Shown here one piece after another: positions 36,965 through 45,878 of a stretch of DNA of 64,000 bases; the first letter of the stretch is position 1; every line of letters begins with the position of its first letter. A program made the translations under genes and the position numbers. The DNA is taken from assembly GCF_013433315.1 (NCBI RefSeq), contig NZ_WXVV01000019.1, positions 91,183-155,182 of the forward strand, in the 5' to 3' direction. The notes beneath the pieces were generated by a model. The model did no database searches, was not told the origin of the DNA, and saw only the letters and a list, made by a program, of their open reading frames with translations. This DNA is from Pseudomonas crudilactis. GTDB lineage: Bacteria; Pseudomonadota; Gammaproteobacteria; Pseudomonadales; Pseudomonadaceae.

Positions 36965-38311
36965 TCAGAACTCGTGATCAGCGTTGTCCGGGTTCAGGTC
37001 GCTGATGCCCAGTTTGCCGGCAGCGGCTTCGATCGAACCGGTCTGCTTGACCAAGGACGCGATGGCGTCGCGAACGATCTGGTTGCCAGCGGTGTTGCCG
37101 GCGGCGATCAACTGGTCGTAGTGCTCACCCTTGTTGGCGTGATCGACCATGACCTGGATCTTGGCTTCGGTGGCAGCCAGATCGGCTTTCAGTGCGGTGT
37201 CGGCAGCCGGGTCGGCCTTGGCGACCAGCGACGACAGGCTGGCGCCGGTCATTTTGGTGCCGTCAACACGGGTGTACTCGCCCAGGTAAACGTTACGAAT
37301 GCCTTTGGCATCGTAGAAGTGCGAGTTGTGCGTGTTGTCGCTGAAGCAATCCTGCTCGTCTTCAGGGGAGTTGGCTTCCAGGGAAACCTTCATGCGCTCA
37401 CCCGCCAGTTCGCCCAGCGACAGGCTGCCCATGCCGAAGAGCATTTTGCGCAGACCGCTTTCGCCCGGCTCGGCTTCCAGGGTGGCGCGGTAGTTGTCAG
37501 CCACGTTCGGCTTCCAGTTACCGACCATTTCTTCGAGGTCGCTGACCAGCAGTTGGGTCACCGACTTCAGGTAGGCACGGCGACGATCGTTGTGACCGCC
37601 AGTGGCGCCGGCGCCTTCCAGGTAGTCGGAGGCAGGACGGTTGCCAGCGCCAGGGCCGGTACCGTTGAGGTCCTGGCCCCAGAGCAGGAATTCGATCGCG
37701 TGGTAGCCAGTGGCGACGTTGGCTTCGGAACCGCCCAGCTCGTTGAGGCTGGCGAGTTTTTCCGGGGTGATGTCTTTGACATCGACCTTGTCTTCGCCGA
37801 CCTGAACTTCAGTGTTGGCGATGATGTTGGCGGTAGCGCCCGGGTTACCCAGAGCGTGCTCGTAGGATTTGTCGACGTAGTCGATCAGACCTTCGTCCAG
37901 CGGCCAGGCGTTAACTTGACCTTCCCAATCGTCGATGATGGTGTTGCCGAAGCGGAACACTTCACTCTGCAGGTACGGAACGCGCGCGGCGACCCAGGCA
38001 GCCTTGGCGGCTTTCAGGGTGTCGGCGTTCGGCTTGGCGAGGAAAGCATCGACAGCGGTCTGCAGGGTTTTCGCGGTGGATTCGGCATCGCTGTAAACGG
38101 CGAAGACCATGTCGGCGTAGTGCGCGACCACAGCCTTGGCGGCGGCTTCGTCGACTTTACCGGCAGCGGCAGGCGCAGCCGCTGGAGCGGTGGTGCTGGC
38201 GGCTGGCGTCGGTGCGGCCGGCGCGGCAGCCTTGTCTTTGCCTTCGCCGCAACCGGCGAGGGAAATAGCGATGGCCAGCAGACTGGCGGTAGCCAGAGGC
38301 ATACGAATCAT
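36965..38311 (-). CDS. icmP: Imelysin (IcmP-like, M75)
   Basis: 448 residues. Lipoprotein signal (MIRMPLATASLLAIAISLAG, lipobox LAGC), an alanine/proline-rich linker to about residue 60, then the imelysin domain with the family signature GYHAIEFLLWG (GxHxxE). P. aeruginosa IcmP (PA4370, about 446 residues) was described as an insulin-cleaving membrane protease; relatives are iron-regulated proteins. The start at 38311 gives AGGA about nine bases upstream; ATG at 38320 and the frame to 38380 are alternatives. A Fur-like palindrome lies 60-84 bases upstream. Confidence 0.92.
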   Translation of the reverse strand: MIRMPLATASLLAIAISLAGCGEGKDKAAAPAAPTPAASTTAPAAAPAAAGKVDEAAAKAVVAHYADMVFAVYSDAESTAKTLQTAVDAFLAKPNADTLKAAKAAWVAARVPYLQSEVFRFGNTIIDDWEGQVNAWPLDEGLIDYVDKSYEHALGNPGATANIIANTEVQVGEDKVDVKDITPEKLASLNELGGSEANVATGYHAIEFLLWGQDLNGTGPGAGNRPASDYLEGAGATGGHNDRRRAYLKSVTQLLVSDLEEMVGNWKPNVADNYRATLEAEPGESGLRKMLFGMGSLSLGELAGERMKVSLEANSPEDEQDCFSDNTHNSHFYDAKGIRNVYLGEYTRVDGTKMTGASLSSLVAKADPAADTALKADLAATEAKIQVMVDHANKGEHYDQLIAAGNTAGNQIVRDAIASLVKQTGSIEAAAGKLGISDLNPDNADHEF

Positions 38312-38370
38312 GGCGAACATCCTGCTTCGATAGTTGAGTGGACTCGCGCTGGGGGTGCGCAAAACTGCGA

Positions 38371-38395
38371 CATAATGCAAATCTTTCGCATTATG
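38371..38395 (-). promoter_or_regulatory. Fur-like palindrome upstream of icmP
   Basis: CATAATGC at 38371-38378 and GCATTATG at 38388-38395, a perfect 8-bp inverted repeat with a nine-base spacer. The first 19 bases match the Fur consensus at 13 positions by eye. Suitable position for control of icmP. Confidence 0.5.
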
Positions 38396-38450
38396 TGTAA
38401 AGGGTTGTGGCTGGAAATATTTCTTATTTACGTCGGTGTGATGGCACAGA

Positions 38451-38537
38451 TCAAAAGATCGCAGCCTCGTTGCACTCGACAGCTCCTACAGGGGAATGCG
38501 ATTCATGTAGGAGCTGCCGCAGGCTGCGATCTTTTGA
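38451..38537. repeat. REPIN, AGCTGCCG(A/C)AGGCTGCGATC family, inward arms
   Basis: Inverted arms with the ATCTTTTGA ends outermost; the left arm has an insertion/degeneration (CCTCGTTGCACTCGACAGC). Between icmP and bifA. Confidence 0.85.
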
Positions 38538-38541
38538 CCTT

Positions 38542-40593
38542 CTAGAGAATGGCCGCGTTACTGCGTTGGGCCTGCTTGAGGTAGGCACTCAACTCACGCG
38601 CCGGCAGCGGCTTGCTGTAGTGATAGCCCTGACCTTCGTGGCAGCCTTCGGAGATGATGTAGCTTTCCTGCTCGGCGGTTTCCACGCCCTCGGCAATCAC
38701 CTGCATGCCAAGGCTCTTGCCCAGTTGAATAATGGCGCGAACGATCGTCGCATCATCGTCGTCATCGAGCAGATCCTGAACGAAGCTCTTGTCGATCTTG
38801 ATCTTGTCTAGCGGCAGGCTTTTCAGATAGCTCAGCGATGAGTAACCGGTGCCGAAGTCGTCAATGGCGATCAACGCACCGGAGCGGCGCAGGCTCAACA
38901 GGTGCTGCGCGGCGGTGCTGATGTCTTCCATCAGGCCGGTTTCGGTGACTTCCAGCTCCAGACTGCGCGGCGGCAGGCGGTACATCTGCAGCAGGTTATT
39001 GACCACGCGCGGCAACTCGGCGTGGTGCAGTTGTACGGTGGACAGATTGACTGCCATGCGCAGGTCGGCGAAACCCTGATCGTGCCATTCGCGCAGTTGC
39101 TTGCAGGCCTGATCGAGCACCCATTCGCCAATGGCGATAATCGTGCCGTTCTGCTCGGCCAGCGGAATGAACAGGTCAGGCGGCACCAGACCGTGTTCCG
39201 GGTGTTGCCAGCGAATCAGCGCTTCGACGCCGACCACGCGGTGATCGCGATAGCTGATCTGCGGCTGATAAACCAGATAGAACTGGTCACGCAGCAACGC
39301 ATCGCGCAAGTCTTTTTCCAGCTCGCGACGGCGGCGCATCTCGCTGTCGACGCTGGCGATGTAAAACTGATAACGGTTGCGCGAGCGGGTTTTGGCCAGG
39401 GTCATGGTCTGCTCGGCTTTCTGCAACAGCTTCTCGGTGCTGTCGCCGTCCTCCGGAAACAGGGTGATGCCGATGGTCGCGCGCAGACGGATTTCCTGAT
39501 GGTCGAGGGCAAACGCCGCTTCCAGATCATCAAGAATGCTTTGCGCCAGTTCGGCTGCTTCATAAGGCTGTTCGATGTCGGCCTGCACCAATGCGAACTG
39601 ATCGCCGCCCAAACGGGCGAGGGCGCCGAGGCGGCCACTGTGGGCACGCAGACGATCAGCCAGGGCCAGCAACAATTGGTCGCCGGTCTGGTAGCTGAAC
39701 TGCTCGTTGATGCCTTTGAAATCATCCAGCCCGACGCACAACACCGCGACCCGGCGTTGCAGCTTGCCGGCGTCGACCAGAATCTTGTCCAGTTGCTGCT
39801 GCAATTGCTGGCGATTCGGCAGGCCGGTGAGGAAGTCGTATTGGGCCATGCGCAGCAGACTGTTTTCGGCTTCGTGGCGCAGATGGGTATTGCGTTCGAT
39901 CGATTCGAGCAACTGGTTGGCGGTGTTGATCCAGATCCCCAGTTCGTTTTTCTCGTGGCCCTTGAGCTGCGGGATCTTGTGTTCGCTGGGGCGATCCGGA
40001 TTGATTTCGGTGAGGTGTTCGATGATTCGCGACAGCGGCTTGGTCAGCAGCCAGTGATAGACCAGATACAGCACCAGACCCATCGCTAATGCGCGCAGAA
40101 CCCCGGAAATGAAGATGATCACCGAACTGACAATAAACCCTTCGCCATAGGTGGCGGTGTCGAGGGTGATGCTCAGGTCGCCGTAATACTCGCTGTACGG
40201 ACCACGCCCGACCAATTGCGTGGTGAAGGTGCGCTCCTGGCCGAGGATCAGGTCAGTCAGCCAGCGGCTGTTGGACTGCTGCAATTCGCGGGATTTCTGC
40301 GCGAGCATGGCTTCGTTGGGATGGCCGATGGAGGCCTGACGCACGGCATCGTCCTGGAACAGGCCTTCGATCACCTGCATGCCCATCTCCCGATCGAGGC
40401 TATAAACCGCCTGGGTCGAGGGGTCGCGGAACATGTCGAGGATGCGTTCGGCGTCGCCGGCAACGGCCTGGCGGGTTTTGTAGGCATCGAAAACAATCTG
40501 CGCGCAGCTCAAGACTACGCCGACGATCAATGCCGACAGGAGCACGACCCGGAGCAACTTCACCGACAAGCTGTTCTTGAGTTCCAGCTTCAA
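38542..40593 (-). CDS. bifA: Cyclic-di-GMP phosphodiesterase BifA
   Basis: 683 residues. N-terminal TM (about 12-32), periplasmic stretch, second TM (about 152-178), HAMP-like linker, degenerate GGDEF domain with LGGDQFALV (Gln in place of Glu, inactive as cyclase), then an EAL domain with GVEALIRWQ, DDFGTGYSSL and conserved downstream acidic residues. BifA of P. aeruginosa (PA4367) also has GGDQF and hydrolyses c-di-GMP, favouring swarming over biofilm. Synteny with sodB (PA4366) supports the name. Confidence 0.93.
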   Translation of the reverse strand: MKLELKNSLSVKLLRVVLLSALIVGVVLSCAQIVFDAYKTRQAVAGDAERILDMFRDPSTQAVYSLDREMGMQVIEGLFQDDAVRQASIGHPNEAMLAQKSRELQQSNSRWLTDLILGQERTFTTQLVGRGPYSEYYGDLSITLDTATYGEGFIVSSVIIFISGVLRALAMGLVLYLVYHWLLTKPLSRIIEHLTEINPDRPSEHKIPQLKGHEKNELGIWINTANQLLESIERNTHLRHEAENSLLRMAQYDFLTGLPNRQQLQQQLDKILVDAGKLQRRVAVLCVGLDDFKGINEQFSYQTGDQLLLALADRLRAHSGRLGALARLGGDQFALVQADIEQPYEAAELAQSILDDLEAAFALDHQEIRLRATIGITLFPEDGDSTEKLLQKAEQTMTLAKTRSRNRYQFYIASVDSEMRRRRELEKDLRDALLRDQFYLVYQPQISYRDHRVVGVEALIRWQHPEHGLVPPDLFIPLAEQNGTIIAIGEWVLDQACKQLREWHDQGFADLRMAVNLSTVQLHHAELPRVVNNLLQMYRLPPRSLELEVTETGLMEDISTAAQHLLSLRRSGALIAIDDFGTGYSSLSYLKSLPLDKIKIDKSFVQDLLDDDDDATIVRAIIQLGKSLGMQVIAEGVETAEQESYIISEGCHEGQGYHYSKPLPARELSAYLKQAQRSNAAIL

Positions 40594-40928
40594 AGGGTTA
40601 TTCCTTGTTCCGTGCGGGTAGCGTCAAGTTGCCATGAGTATTGGCAATCCCGAGTTGGCAGTCAAAGGGACATTCAGGCCGGGGATGATTTGCCCGTGGT
40701 CTCGTCCGAAATGCTGCTGTCTGGAGTATTAGCCCTAATTTGTACTGTGTCGGTAGTTTCGGCCCTCAACTTGAGCGGCTCGGCACAATTTTTCGCCTGA
40801 TTCTGATGTTAGCCCGCTGTGGCACGGCAGCAAGCAGCGGCAGACAGCTTTCATCGTGAGAGAAACGCTATTTAAAAGCAGGCATAAAAAAACCCGGCAA
40901 AAGCCGGGTTTTTTGACTGGCGCGCAGC
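40594..40928. other. 335-bp intergenic region, bifA promoter side
   Basis: Holds the bifA upstream region and the sodB terminator (40886-40914). No supported gene or strong motif seen in the rest. Confidence 0.5.
40886..40914 (-). terminator. sodB terminator
   Basis: Stem AAAAAACCCGGC and complement around AAAA, with T-run, 15 bases after the sodB stop. Confidence 0.92.
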
Positions 40929-41525
40929 TTAAGCGGTGAAGGTTTTGCCTTCGAACTGCTCAGCAACGAACTTCCAGTTGACCAGGTTCCAGAACGCTTC
41001 GACATACTTAGGACGAACGTTGCGGTAGTCGATGTAGTAAGCGTGTTCCCAGACGTCGCAGGTCAGCAGCGGGGTGTCGCCGCTGGTCAGCGGGTTGCCG
41101 GCGCCAATGGTGCTAGCCAGGGCCAGGGAACCGTCAGCCTTTTTCACCAGCCAGCCCCAGCCGGAACCGAAGGTGCCGATCGAGGTTTTGCTGAACTCTT
41201 CCTTGAACTTGTCGAACGAACCGAAGGCTGCGTTGATGGCTTCAGCCAGCGCGCCGGTTGGTTGACCGCCGGCGTTTGGCGCCAGGCAGTTCCAGTAGAA
41301 AGTGTGGTTCCAGACCTGAGCGGCGTTGTTGAAGATACCGCCCGAGGAAGTCTTGACGATTTCTTCCAGGGTCTTGCCTTCGAACTCGGTGCCTGGCACC
41401 AGGTTGTTCAGGTTCACGACGTAGGTGTTGTGGTGCTTGTCGTGGTGGTATTCCAGGGTTTCCTTGGAAATGTGCGGCTGCAGGGCATCGTGTGCGTAAG
41501 GCAGCGGCGGCAATTCGAAAGCCAT
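40929..41525 (-). CDS. sodB: Superoxide dismutase [Fe]
   Basis: 198 residues. Fe-type SOD: metal ligands H27 (LEYHHDKHH region), H74 (QVWNHTFYW), D and H in CDVWEHAYYIDY. The FNNAAQVWNHTFYW and GSGWGWLV signatures with AFGSFDKFKEEF fit the iron enzyme. The start at MAFELPPLPYA is the family N-terminus. In pseudomonads sodB is constitutive or iron-activated through small RNAs; no element was identified here. Confidence 0.97.
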   Translation of the reverse strand: MAFELPPLPYAHDALQPHISKETLEYHHDKHHNTYVVNLNNLVPGTEFEGKTLEEIVKTSSGGIFNNAAQVWNHTFYWNCLAPNAGGQPTGALAEAINAAFGSFDKFKEEFSKTSIGTFGSGWGWLVKKADGSLALASTIGAGNPLTSGDTPLLTCDVWEHAYYIDYRNVRPKYVEAFWNLVNWKFVAEQFEGKTFTA

Positions 41526-41701
41526 GATGATTCTCCTAATCAGGTCTGTTGCGGTGAGCGCAAGGCCGATCACGGGCGGCCAGAAATGCACCGGCGAGTT
41601 TTTACTCTTTGCGGCGCAGGGTTTCGATCATAGCACCGGGGTTGCGGCATAACCACGCAACAACTGTGTGGGATAGAGGTTCCAGAGCTGTTTGGAATAA
41701 A

Positions 41702-42304
41702 TCAGCTCGCGAAAATCAATTGCCCAGCCACGGTAAACATCATCAACGCCACCACCAGATCGAGGATCCGCCAGGTACTCGGACGTGCCAGCCATGGCGC
41801 CAACCACGCTGCACCCAATGCCAGGGTGAAAAACCACAACAGCGAAGCACTCGCAGCACCGACCACGTAAGCGCCCGGCACCGATTGCTGCGCGCCGAGA
41901 GAACCGATCAGCAACACCGTATCCAGATAAACGTGCGGGTTGAGCAGCGTCACTGCCAAGGCGCTGAGCATCACCGCGCGCAGCGAACGCACGGTCTGAT
42001 TTTCGCCTTGATCCATGCTCTGTTTCGAACAGGCCCGGCGCAACGCCTGGCTGCCATACCAAATCAAAAACGTCGCGCCACCCCAACGGGCAATGGCGAG
42101 CAGCGTCGGGTTCTGCGCCAGAATCGTCGCCAGCCCGAATACTCCGGCCGCCACCAGCAGCGCATCGCAAACCACGCACAACGCCGCCACGGGCAAGTGG
42201 TGCTCACGACGCAAGCTCTGCGCCAATACAAAAGCATTCTGCGTGCCGATCGCCATGATCAGCCCGAACGCCACCAACAGACCGTTCACATAGCTTTGCC
42301 ACAT
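41702..42304 (-). CDS. argO: LysE/ArgO-family amino-acid exporter
   Basis: 200 residues, six transmembrane helices; begins MWQSYVNGLLVAFGLIMAIG, with the GTQNAFVL segment and NPHVYLDT motif of LysE/ArgO exporters of lysine or arginine. The frame is open far upstream to 42796, but that part is out of frame with the real ACT gene; the ATG at 42304 fits. Five bases after the ACT-domain gene. The divergent ArgP-like regulator supports arginine/lysine export. Confidence 0.9.
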   Translation of the reverse strand: MWQSYVNGLLVAFGLIMAIGTQNAFVLAQSLRREHHLPVAALCVVCDALLVAAGVFGLATILAQNPTLLAIARWGGATFLIWYGSQALRRACSKQSMDQGENQTVRSLRAVMLSALAVTLLNPHVYLDTVLLIGSLGAQQSVPGAYVVGAASASLLWFFTLALGAAWLAPWLARPSTWRILDLVVALMMFTVAGQLIFAS

Positions 42305-42309
42305 AAGAT

Positions 42310-42711
42310 TTACTCCGCGTTGGCTGCGAGATCGCGCAGCACTTGCATGGCGCGCTCGGCATCGGCCTGGCCGACAAACAAATGGTCGTGGAAATAACCG
42401 GCGATCACGTTGCAACTGATCCCGGCCTTGCCCAGTGCCGTGGCGAAGGCGGCGGTGAGGCCCACGGCTTCCAGCGCCGAATGCACATTCAGGGTTATCC
42501 ACGCGGCGACATAGTCGAAGCTGAAGCCGGCCTGTTCGGCGTGGGAACGTTCGAGAATCACGGTCAGGCCTTCCTGCTCGCGGAAGCTGCCAACAACCTC
42601 CAGACCGCTCGGCAAGACACTGTCGTGCAGGGTGCAGAACACGTATTCGCCGGCGTTGAGTTGCGGACTCATGCTGCGCAATAGAGTCGAGAGTGAAGTT
42701 TCGCCAGCCAT
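42310..42711 (-). CDS. ACT-domain protein
   Basis: 133 residues of the small stand-alone ACT family (DUF2241-type). A first ACT-like part holds GEYVFCTLHDS and the second (from about 63) begins DYVAAWITLNVHSALEAVGLTAA..., with the glycine turn AVGLTAAFATALGKAGISCNV cut around residue 85. ACT domains bind amino acids. Its coupling to an amino-acid exporter suggests a sensing or regulatory role, which is inference. Confidence 0.85.
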   Translation of the reverse strand: MAGETSLSTLLRSMSPQLNAGEYVFCTLHDSVLPSGLEVVGSFREQEGLTVILERSHAEQAGFSFDYVAAWITLNVHSALEAVGLTAAFATALGKAGISCNVIAGYFHDHLFVGQADAERAMQVLRDLAANAE

Positions 42712-42807
42712 AAGTGTGTTCCTTGAGAAAGAGTGCTTGCTGGCTATTCTCGGGTCGAAACCTGTATAAGAAAAACCAATAGTGCTGATCGCTCATTAGG
42801 AAAACTG

Positions 42808-43707
42808 ATGTTCGACTACAAATTGCTTTCCGCTTTGGCCGCCGTGGTCGAGCAGGCGGGATTCGAACGGGCCGCGCAGGTACTGGGCTTGTCGCAATCG
42901 GCGATCTCGCAACGGATCAAACTGCTTGAAGCGCGGGTCGGTCAGCCGGTGTTGATTCGCGGCACGCCACCGTCGCCGACCGAAATCGGCCGGCGTCTGC
43001 TCAACCATGTGCAGCAGGTGCGTTTGCTTGAGCGTGACCTGCAAACCCTGGTGCCCGCGCTGGACGAGGAGGGTTTGCCGGAACGTTTGCGCATCGCCCT
43101 TAATGCCGACAGCCTCGCCACATGGTGGGCCGAAGCGGTTGGCGACTTCTGTGCCGAACAACATTTGCTGCTCGATCTGATTGTCGAAGACCAGACCGTC
43201 GGCCTCAAACGCATGCGCGCCGGTGAAGTCGCCGCGTGCCTTTGCGCCAGCGAACGGCCGGTGGCCGGCGCGCGCAGTGTGTTGCTCGGGGCGATGCGGT
43301 ATCGCGCGCTGGCCAGCCCGGCGTTTATCGAACGGCATTTCCCTGATGGCGTACGCGCCGAACAATTGCCGCGCACCCCGGCGCTGGTATTCGGCCCGGA
43401 TGATTTCCTCCAGCATCGCTACCTCGCCTCGTTGGGCGTCGACGGTGGATTCGAACACCATTTGTGCCCGTCCTCGGAAGGTTTTATCCGCCTGACCGAA
43501 GCCGGACTCGGCTGGGGCCTGGTGCCGGAACTGCAAGTGCGCGATCAACTGCAACGCGGGTTGTTGCGCGAACTTCTGCCAGATAAACCGATCGACGTGC
43601 CGTTGTACTGGCATCATTGGCGCAATGGCGGTCAGTTGCTGGGCTTGCTGACCGAGCAATTAGTGCGCGCTTCAGCGCAATGGCTGGTGCCTTGGAAACA
43701 GCCATGA
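42808..43707 (+). CDS. argP: LysR-family regulator ArgP/IciA
   Basis: 299 residues. N-terminal winged helix (about 3-60, FERAAQVLGLSQSAISQRIKL is the recognition region, read in two parts) and a periplasmic-binding-like effector domain. Orthologue position: beside argO, divergent over 96 bases, as PA4363 in PAO1. In E. coli ArgP activates argO with arginine and is blocked by lysine. TTAGGAAAACTG precedes the ATG at 42808. Confidence 0.92.
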   Translation: MFDYKLLSALAAVVEQAGFERAAQVLGLSQSAISQRIKLLEARVGQPVLIRGTPPSPTEIGRRLLNHVQQVRLLERDLQTLVPALDEEGLPERLRIALNADSLATWWAEAVGDFCAEQHLLLDLIVEDQTVGLKRMRAGEVAACLCASERPVAGARSVLLGAMRYRALASPAFIERHFPDGVRAEQLPRTPALVFGPDDFLQHRYLASLGVDGGFEHHLCPSSEGFIRLTEAGLGWGLVPELQVRDQLQRGLLRELLPDKPIDVPLYWHHWRNGGQLLGLLTEQLVRASAQWLVPWKQP

Positions 43708-43710
43708 GCG

Positions 43711-43783
43711 TCAAGCTGCAAGCGGCAAGTTCAGCGCTGCGCACCGTTTTAAACTTGCAGCTCGAAGCTTGAAGCTCGCAGCT
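43711..43783. repeat. Inverted repeat of the AAGCTGCAAGC/GCTTGCAGCT type
   Basis: CAAGCTGCAAGCGGCAAG then, about 25 bases on, ACTTGCAGCTCGAAGCTTGAAGCTCGCAGCT in pieces. A third REP-like family common between Pseudomonas genes, here between argP and the epimerase gene. Confidence 0.6.
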
Positions 43784-43802
43784 GGTTTCATTGGAGTTTT
43801 GC

Positions 43803-44795
43803 ATGAAAATTTTGGTCACCGGCGCAAGCGGCTTCATTGGCGGACGCTTTGCGCGTTTCGCCCTGGAGCAGGGTCTGGACGTGCGGGTCAACGGTCGCCG
43901 GGCCGAAAGCGTCGAGCATCTGGTGCGCCGGGGTGCCGAGTTTGTGCCCGGCGATCTGACCGATCCCGACCTGGTCCGCGAACTGTGCTCGGACGTCGAA
44001 GCCGTGGTGCATTGCGCCGGTGCTGTCGGATTGTGGGGCCGCTATCAGGACTTCCACCAGGGCAACGTGCAGGTCACCGAAAACGTTGTCGAAGCCTGCC
44101 TCAAGCAGCGCGTCCGCCGTTTGGTGCATCTGTCGTCGCCATCGATCTATTTCGATGGTCGCGATCATTTCAACCTGACCGAAGAGCAAGTGCCCAAGCG
44201 CTTCAAGCATCACTATGCCGCGACCAAGTACCTGGCCGAGCAAAAGGTCTTCGGTGCGCAGGAATTTGGCCTGGAAACTATCGCCCTGCGCCCGCGTTTC
44301 GTTACCGGCGCCGGCGACATGAGCATTTTCCCGCGCCTGCTCAACATGCAGCGCAAGGGCCGGCTGGCGATCATCGGCAATGGCCTGAACAAAGTCGATT
44401 TCACCAGCGTGCAGAATCTCAACGAAGCGATGCTCAGCAGCTTGCTGGCCGCCGGCTCCGCGCTGGGCAAAGCCTACAACATCAGCAATGGCGCTCCGGT
44501 GCCGCTATGGGATGTGGTCAATTACGTGATGCGCAAGATGGAAGTGCCGCAAGTCACCAAGTACCGTTCCTATGGTCTGGCCTACAGCGTTGCGGCGCTC
44601 AACGAAGGGGCGTGCAAGCTCTGGCCCGGGCGTCCGGAGCCAACCCTGTCGCGCCTGGGCATGCAGGTCATGAACAAAAATTTCACCCTCGACATCAGCC
44701 GCGCGCGGCATTATCTGGACTACGATCCGAAAGTCAGCCTGTGGTCGGCGCTGGATGAGTTCTGCAGTTGGTGGAAAGCTCAGGACATTCGTTGA
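43803..44795 (+). CDS. NAD-dependent epimerase/dehydratase (extended SDR)
   Basis: 330 residues. Rossmann start KILVTGASGFIGGRFA (GxxGxxG), catalytic-type Tyr/Lys in HHYAATKYLAEQ, Ser in LVHLSSPSIYF. Related to 3-beta-HSD/sterol dehydrogenase and DFR-like enzymes; substrate unknown. The ATG at 43803 is preferred over 43791 because the Rossmann strand begins at once and GAG precedes. PAO1 counterpart PA4361 in the same place. Confidence 0.87.
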   Translation: MKILVTGASGFIGGRFARFALEQGLDVRVNGRRAESVEHLVRRGAEFVPGDLTDPDLVRELCSDVEAVVHCAGAVGLWGRYQDFHQGNVQVTENVVEACLKQRVRRLVHLSSPSIYFDGRDHFNLTEEQVPKRFKHHYAATKYLAEQKVFGAQEFGLETIALRPRFVTGAGDMSIFPRLLNMQRKGRLAIIGNGLNKVDFTSVQNLNEAMLSSLLAAGSALGKAYNISNGAPVPLWDVVNYVMRKMEVPQVTKYRSYGLAYSVAALNEGACKLWPGRPEPTLSRLGMQVMNKNFTLDISRARHYLDYDPKVSLWSALDEFCSWWKAQDIR

Positions 44796-44911
44796 AACGA
44801 TTCGGCCGGGCGGCAATGAACCGTGTCGCTGCTCGGGGGTCAATCCCTGCGGCTGCGGCGGTTATACTTCGCAGCATTTAGCCATCACCGCGTTTCACAA
44901 AGGTTGCCTCA

Positions 44912-45766
44912 ATGTCCATGCGTAATGATGCCCACGACGATTTCGACGATGTCCCGAGCCTGCGTGCCGACACCTTCGACGACGATGACATTCCGACCAC
45001 CGCGCGCACCTCCGTGCACTCGCGCACGCCGCCGGTAGTCAAGGTCAAGGCAGCCAGCACCGGCCCGTTGTGGGCCTTGGTCGGCGCATTGTTCTTCGCC
45101 TTCATCGGCCTCGCCTGGTGGAGTTTCCAGCAGATCTCGCTGATGGAACAACAACTGGTGGCGACCCAGGAAAGCTTTGCGCGGATCAGCGAAGAAGCCG
45201 CCGGGCGCTTGCAGGACATTTCCGGCAAGGTCGTGGCCAGTCAGTCCAATGTCACCAGCGACAGCGAAGCCTTGAAACTGCAGATCAAACAGCTCGAAGG
45301 CAAGCTGCTCGATCAGAGCAAACAGCAGCAAGGCGTAGCGGGGCAGGCCAGTGATCTGGACAAACGCCTGGCGCAAATGACTGCGCAGACCACCGAACAG
45401 CAGAACGCCAACACTCAGTTGCAGGCACAGGTCAAAGCCTTGAGCGCTGAGCTGGCGACCGTCAAGAGCACAGCGGCCGACACCAGCAAGGTCGACACAC
45501 AGTTGAAGGCCTTCGACGCTCAGTTCAAAAGCCTCGGTGCCGATATCGCTGCACTAAAAAAGCAGGGCAACCCGAGCGCGGCCATCGATCGTCTTGAGCA
45601 GGAAATCGTCGTGCTCAAAAGCGAACAGGACAACCGCCCGGCAACACCGCAGGGTGGTGGCAATACCGCCGAGTTCGACGCCTTCCGTGCTCAGATGACC
45701 CGCAACATCAACACCCTTCAGGCGCAGATTCAGAATTTGCAGCAGCAGATCAATTCCCGCCCATAA
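44912..45766 (+). CDS. Coiled-coil single-pass membrane protein
   Basis: 284 residues, no enzymatic motif. Acidic N-terminus (NDAHDDFDDVPSL), one TM helix (about 53-72), then about 200 residues of periplasmic heptad-like helix rich in Gln, Lys, Ala and Ser (EQQLVATQESF...LQAQIQNLQQQINSRP). Corresponds in position to PA4360 of PAO1, called an ATPase by some annotations without a visible P-loop. Function unknown; the layout suggests a structural or scaffolding part of the envelope. Confidence 0.85.
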   Translation: MSMRNDAHDDFDDVPSLRADTFDDDDIPTTARTSVHSRTPPVVKVKAASTGPLWALVGALFFAFIGLAWWSFQQISLMEQQLVATQESFARISEEAAGRLQDISGKVVASQSNVTSDSEALKLQIKQLEGKLLDQSKQQQGVAGQASDLDKRLAQMTAQTTEQQNANTQLQAQVKALSAELATVKSTAADTSKVDTQLKAFDAQFKSLGADIAALKKQGNPSAAIDRLEQEIVVLKSEQDNRPATPQGGGNTAEFDAFRAQMTRNINTLQAQIQNLQQQINSRP

Positions 45767-45780
45767 GTTTTGTTGATCAG

Positions 45781-45805
45781 TGCAGGGGGGCTGTAATCCC
45801 CTGCA
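45781..45805 (+). terminator. Hairpin after the coiled-coil protein gene
   Basis: Stem TGCAGGGG/CCCCTGCA with nine-base loop, 14 bases after the stop, without a long T-run (TCATTCT follows). Probable but not a textbook terminator. Confidence 0.5.
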
Positions 45806-45878
45806 TCATTCTGAATACTCGTACATCACCCCAAGCCGTCTACGCTCTTGAAACACCAACAAGAACGAGGGATGCGCT

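Noticed and set aside
41702..42796. 364-residue long form of the ArgO-like gene
   Set aside because: Upstream part is an out-of-frame shadow of the ACT-domain gene; MWQSYVNG at 42304 is the family start.
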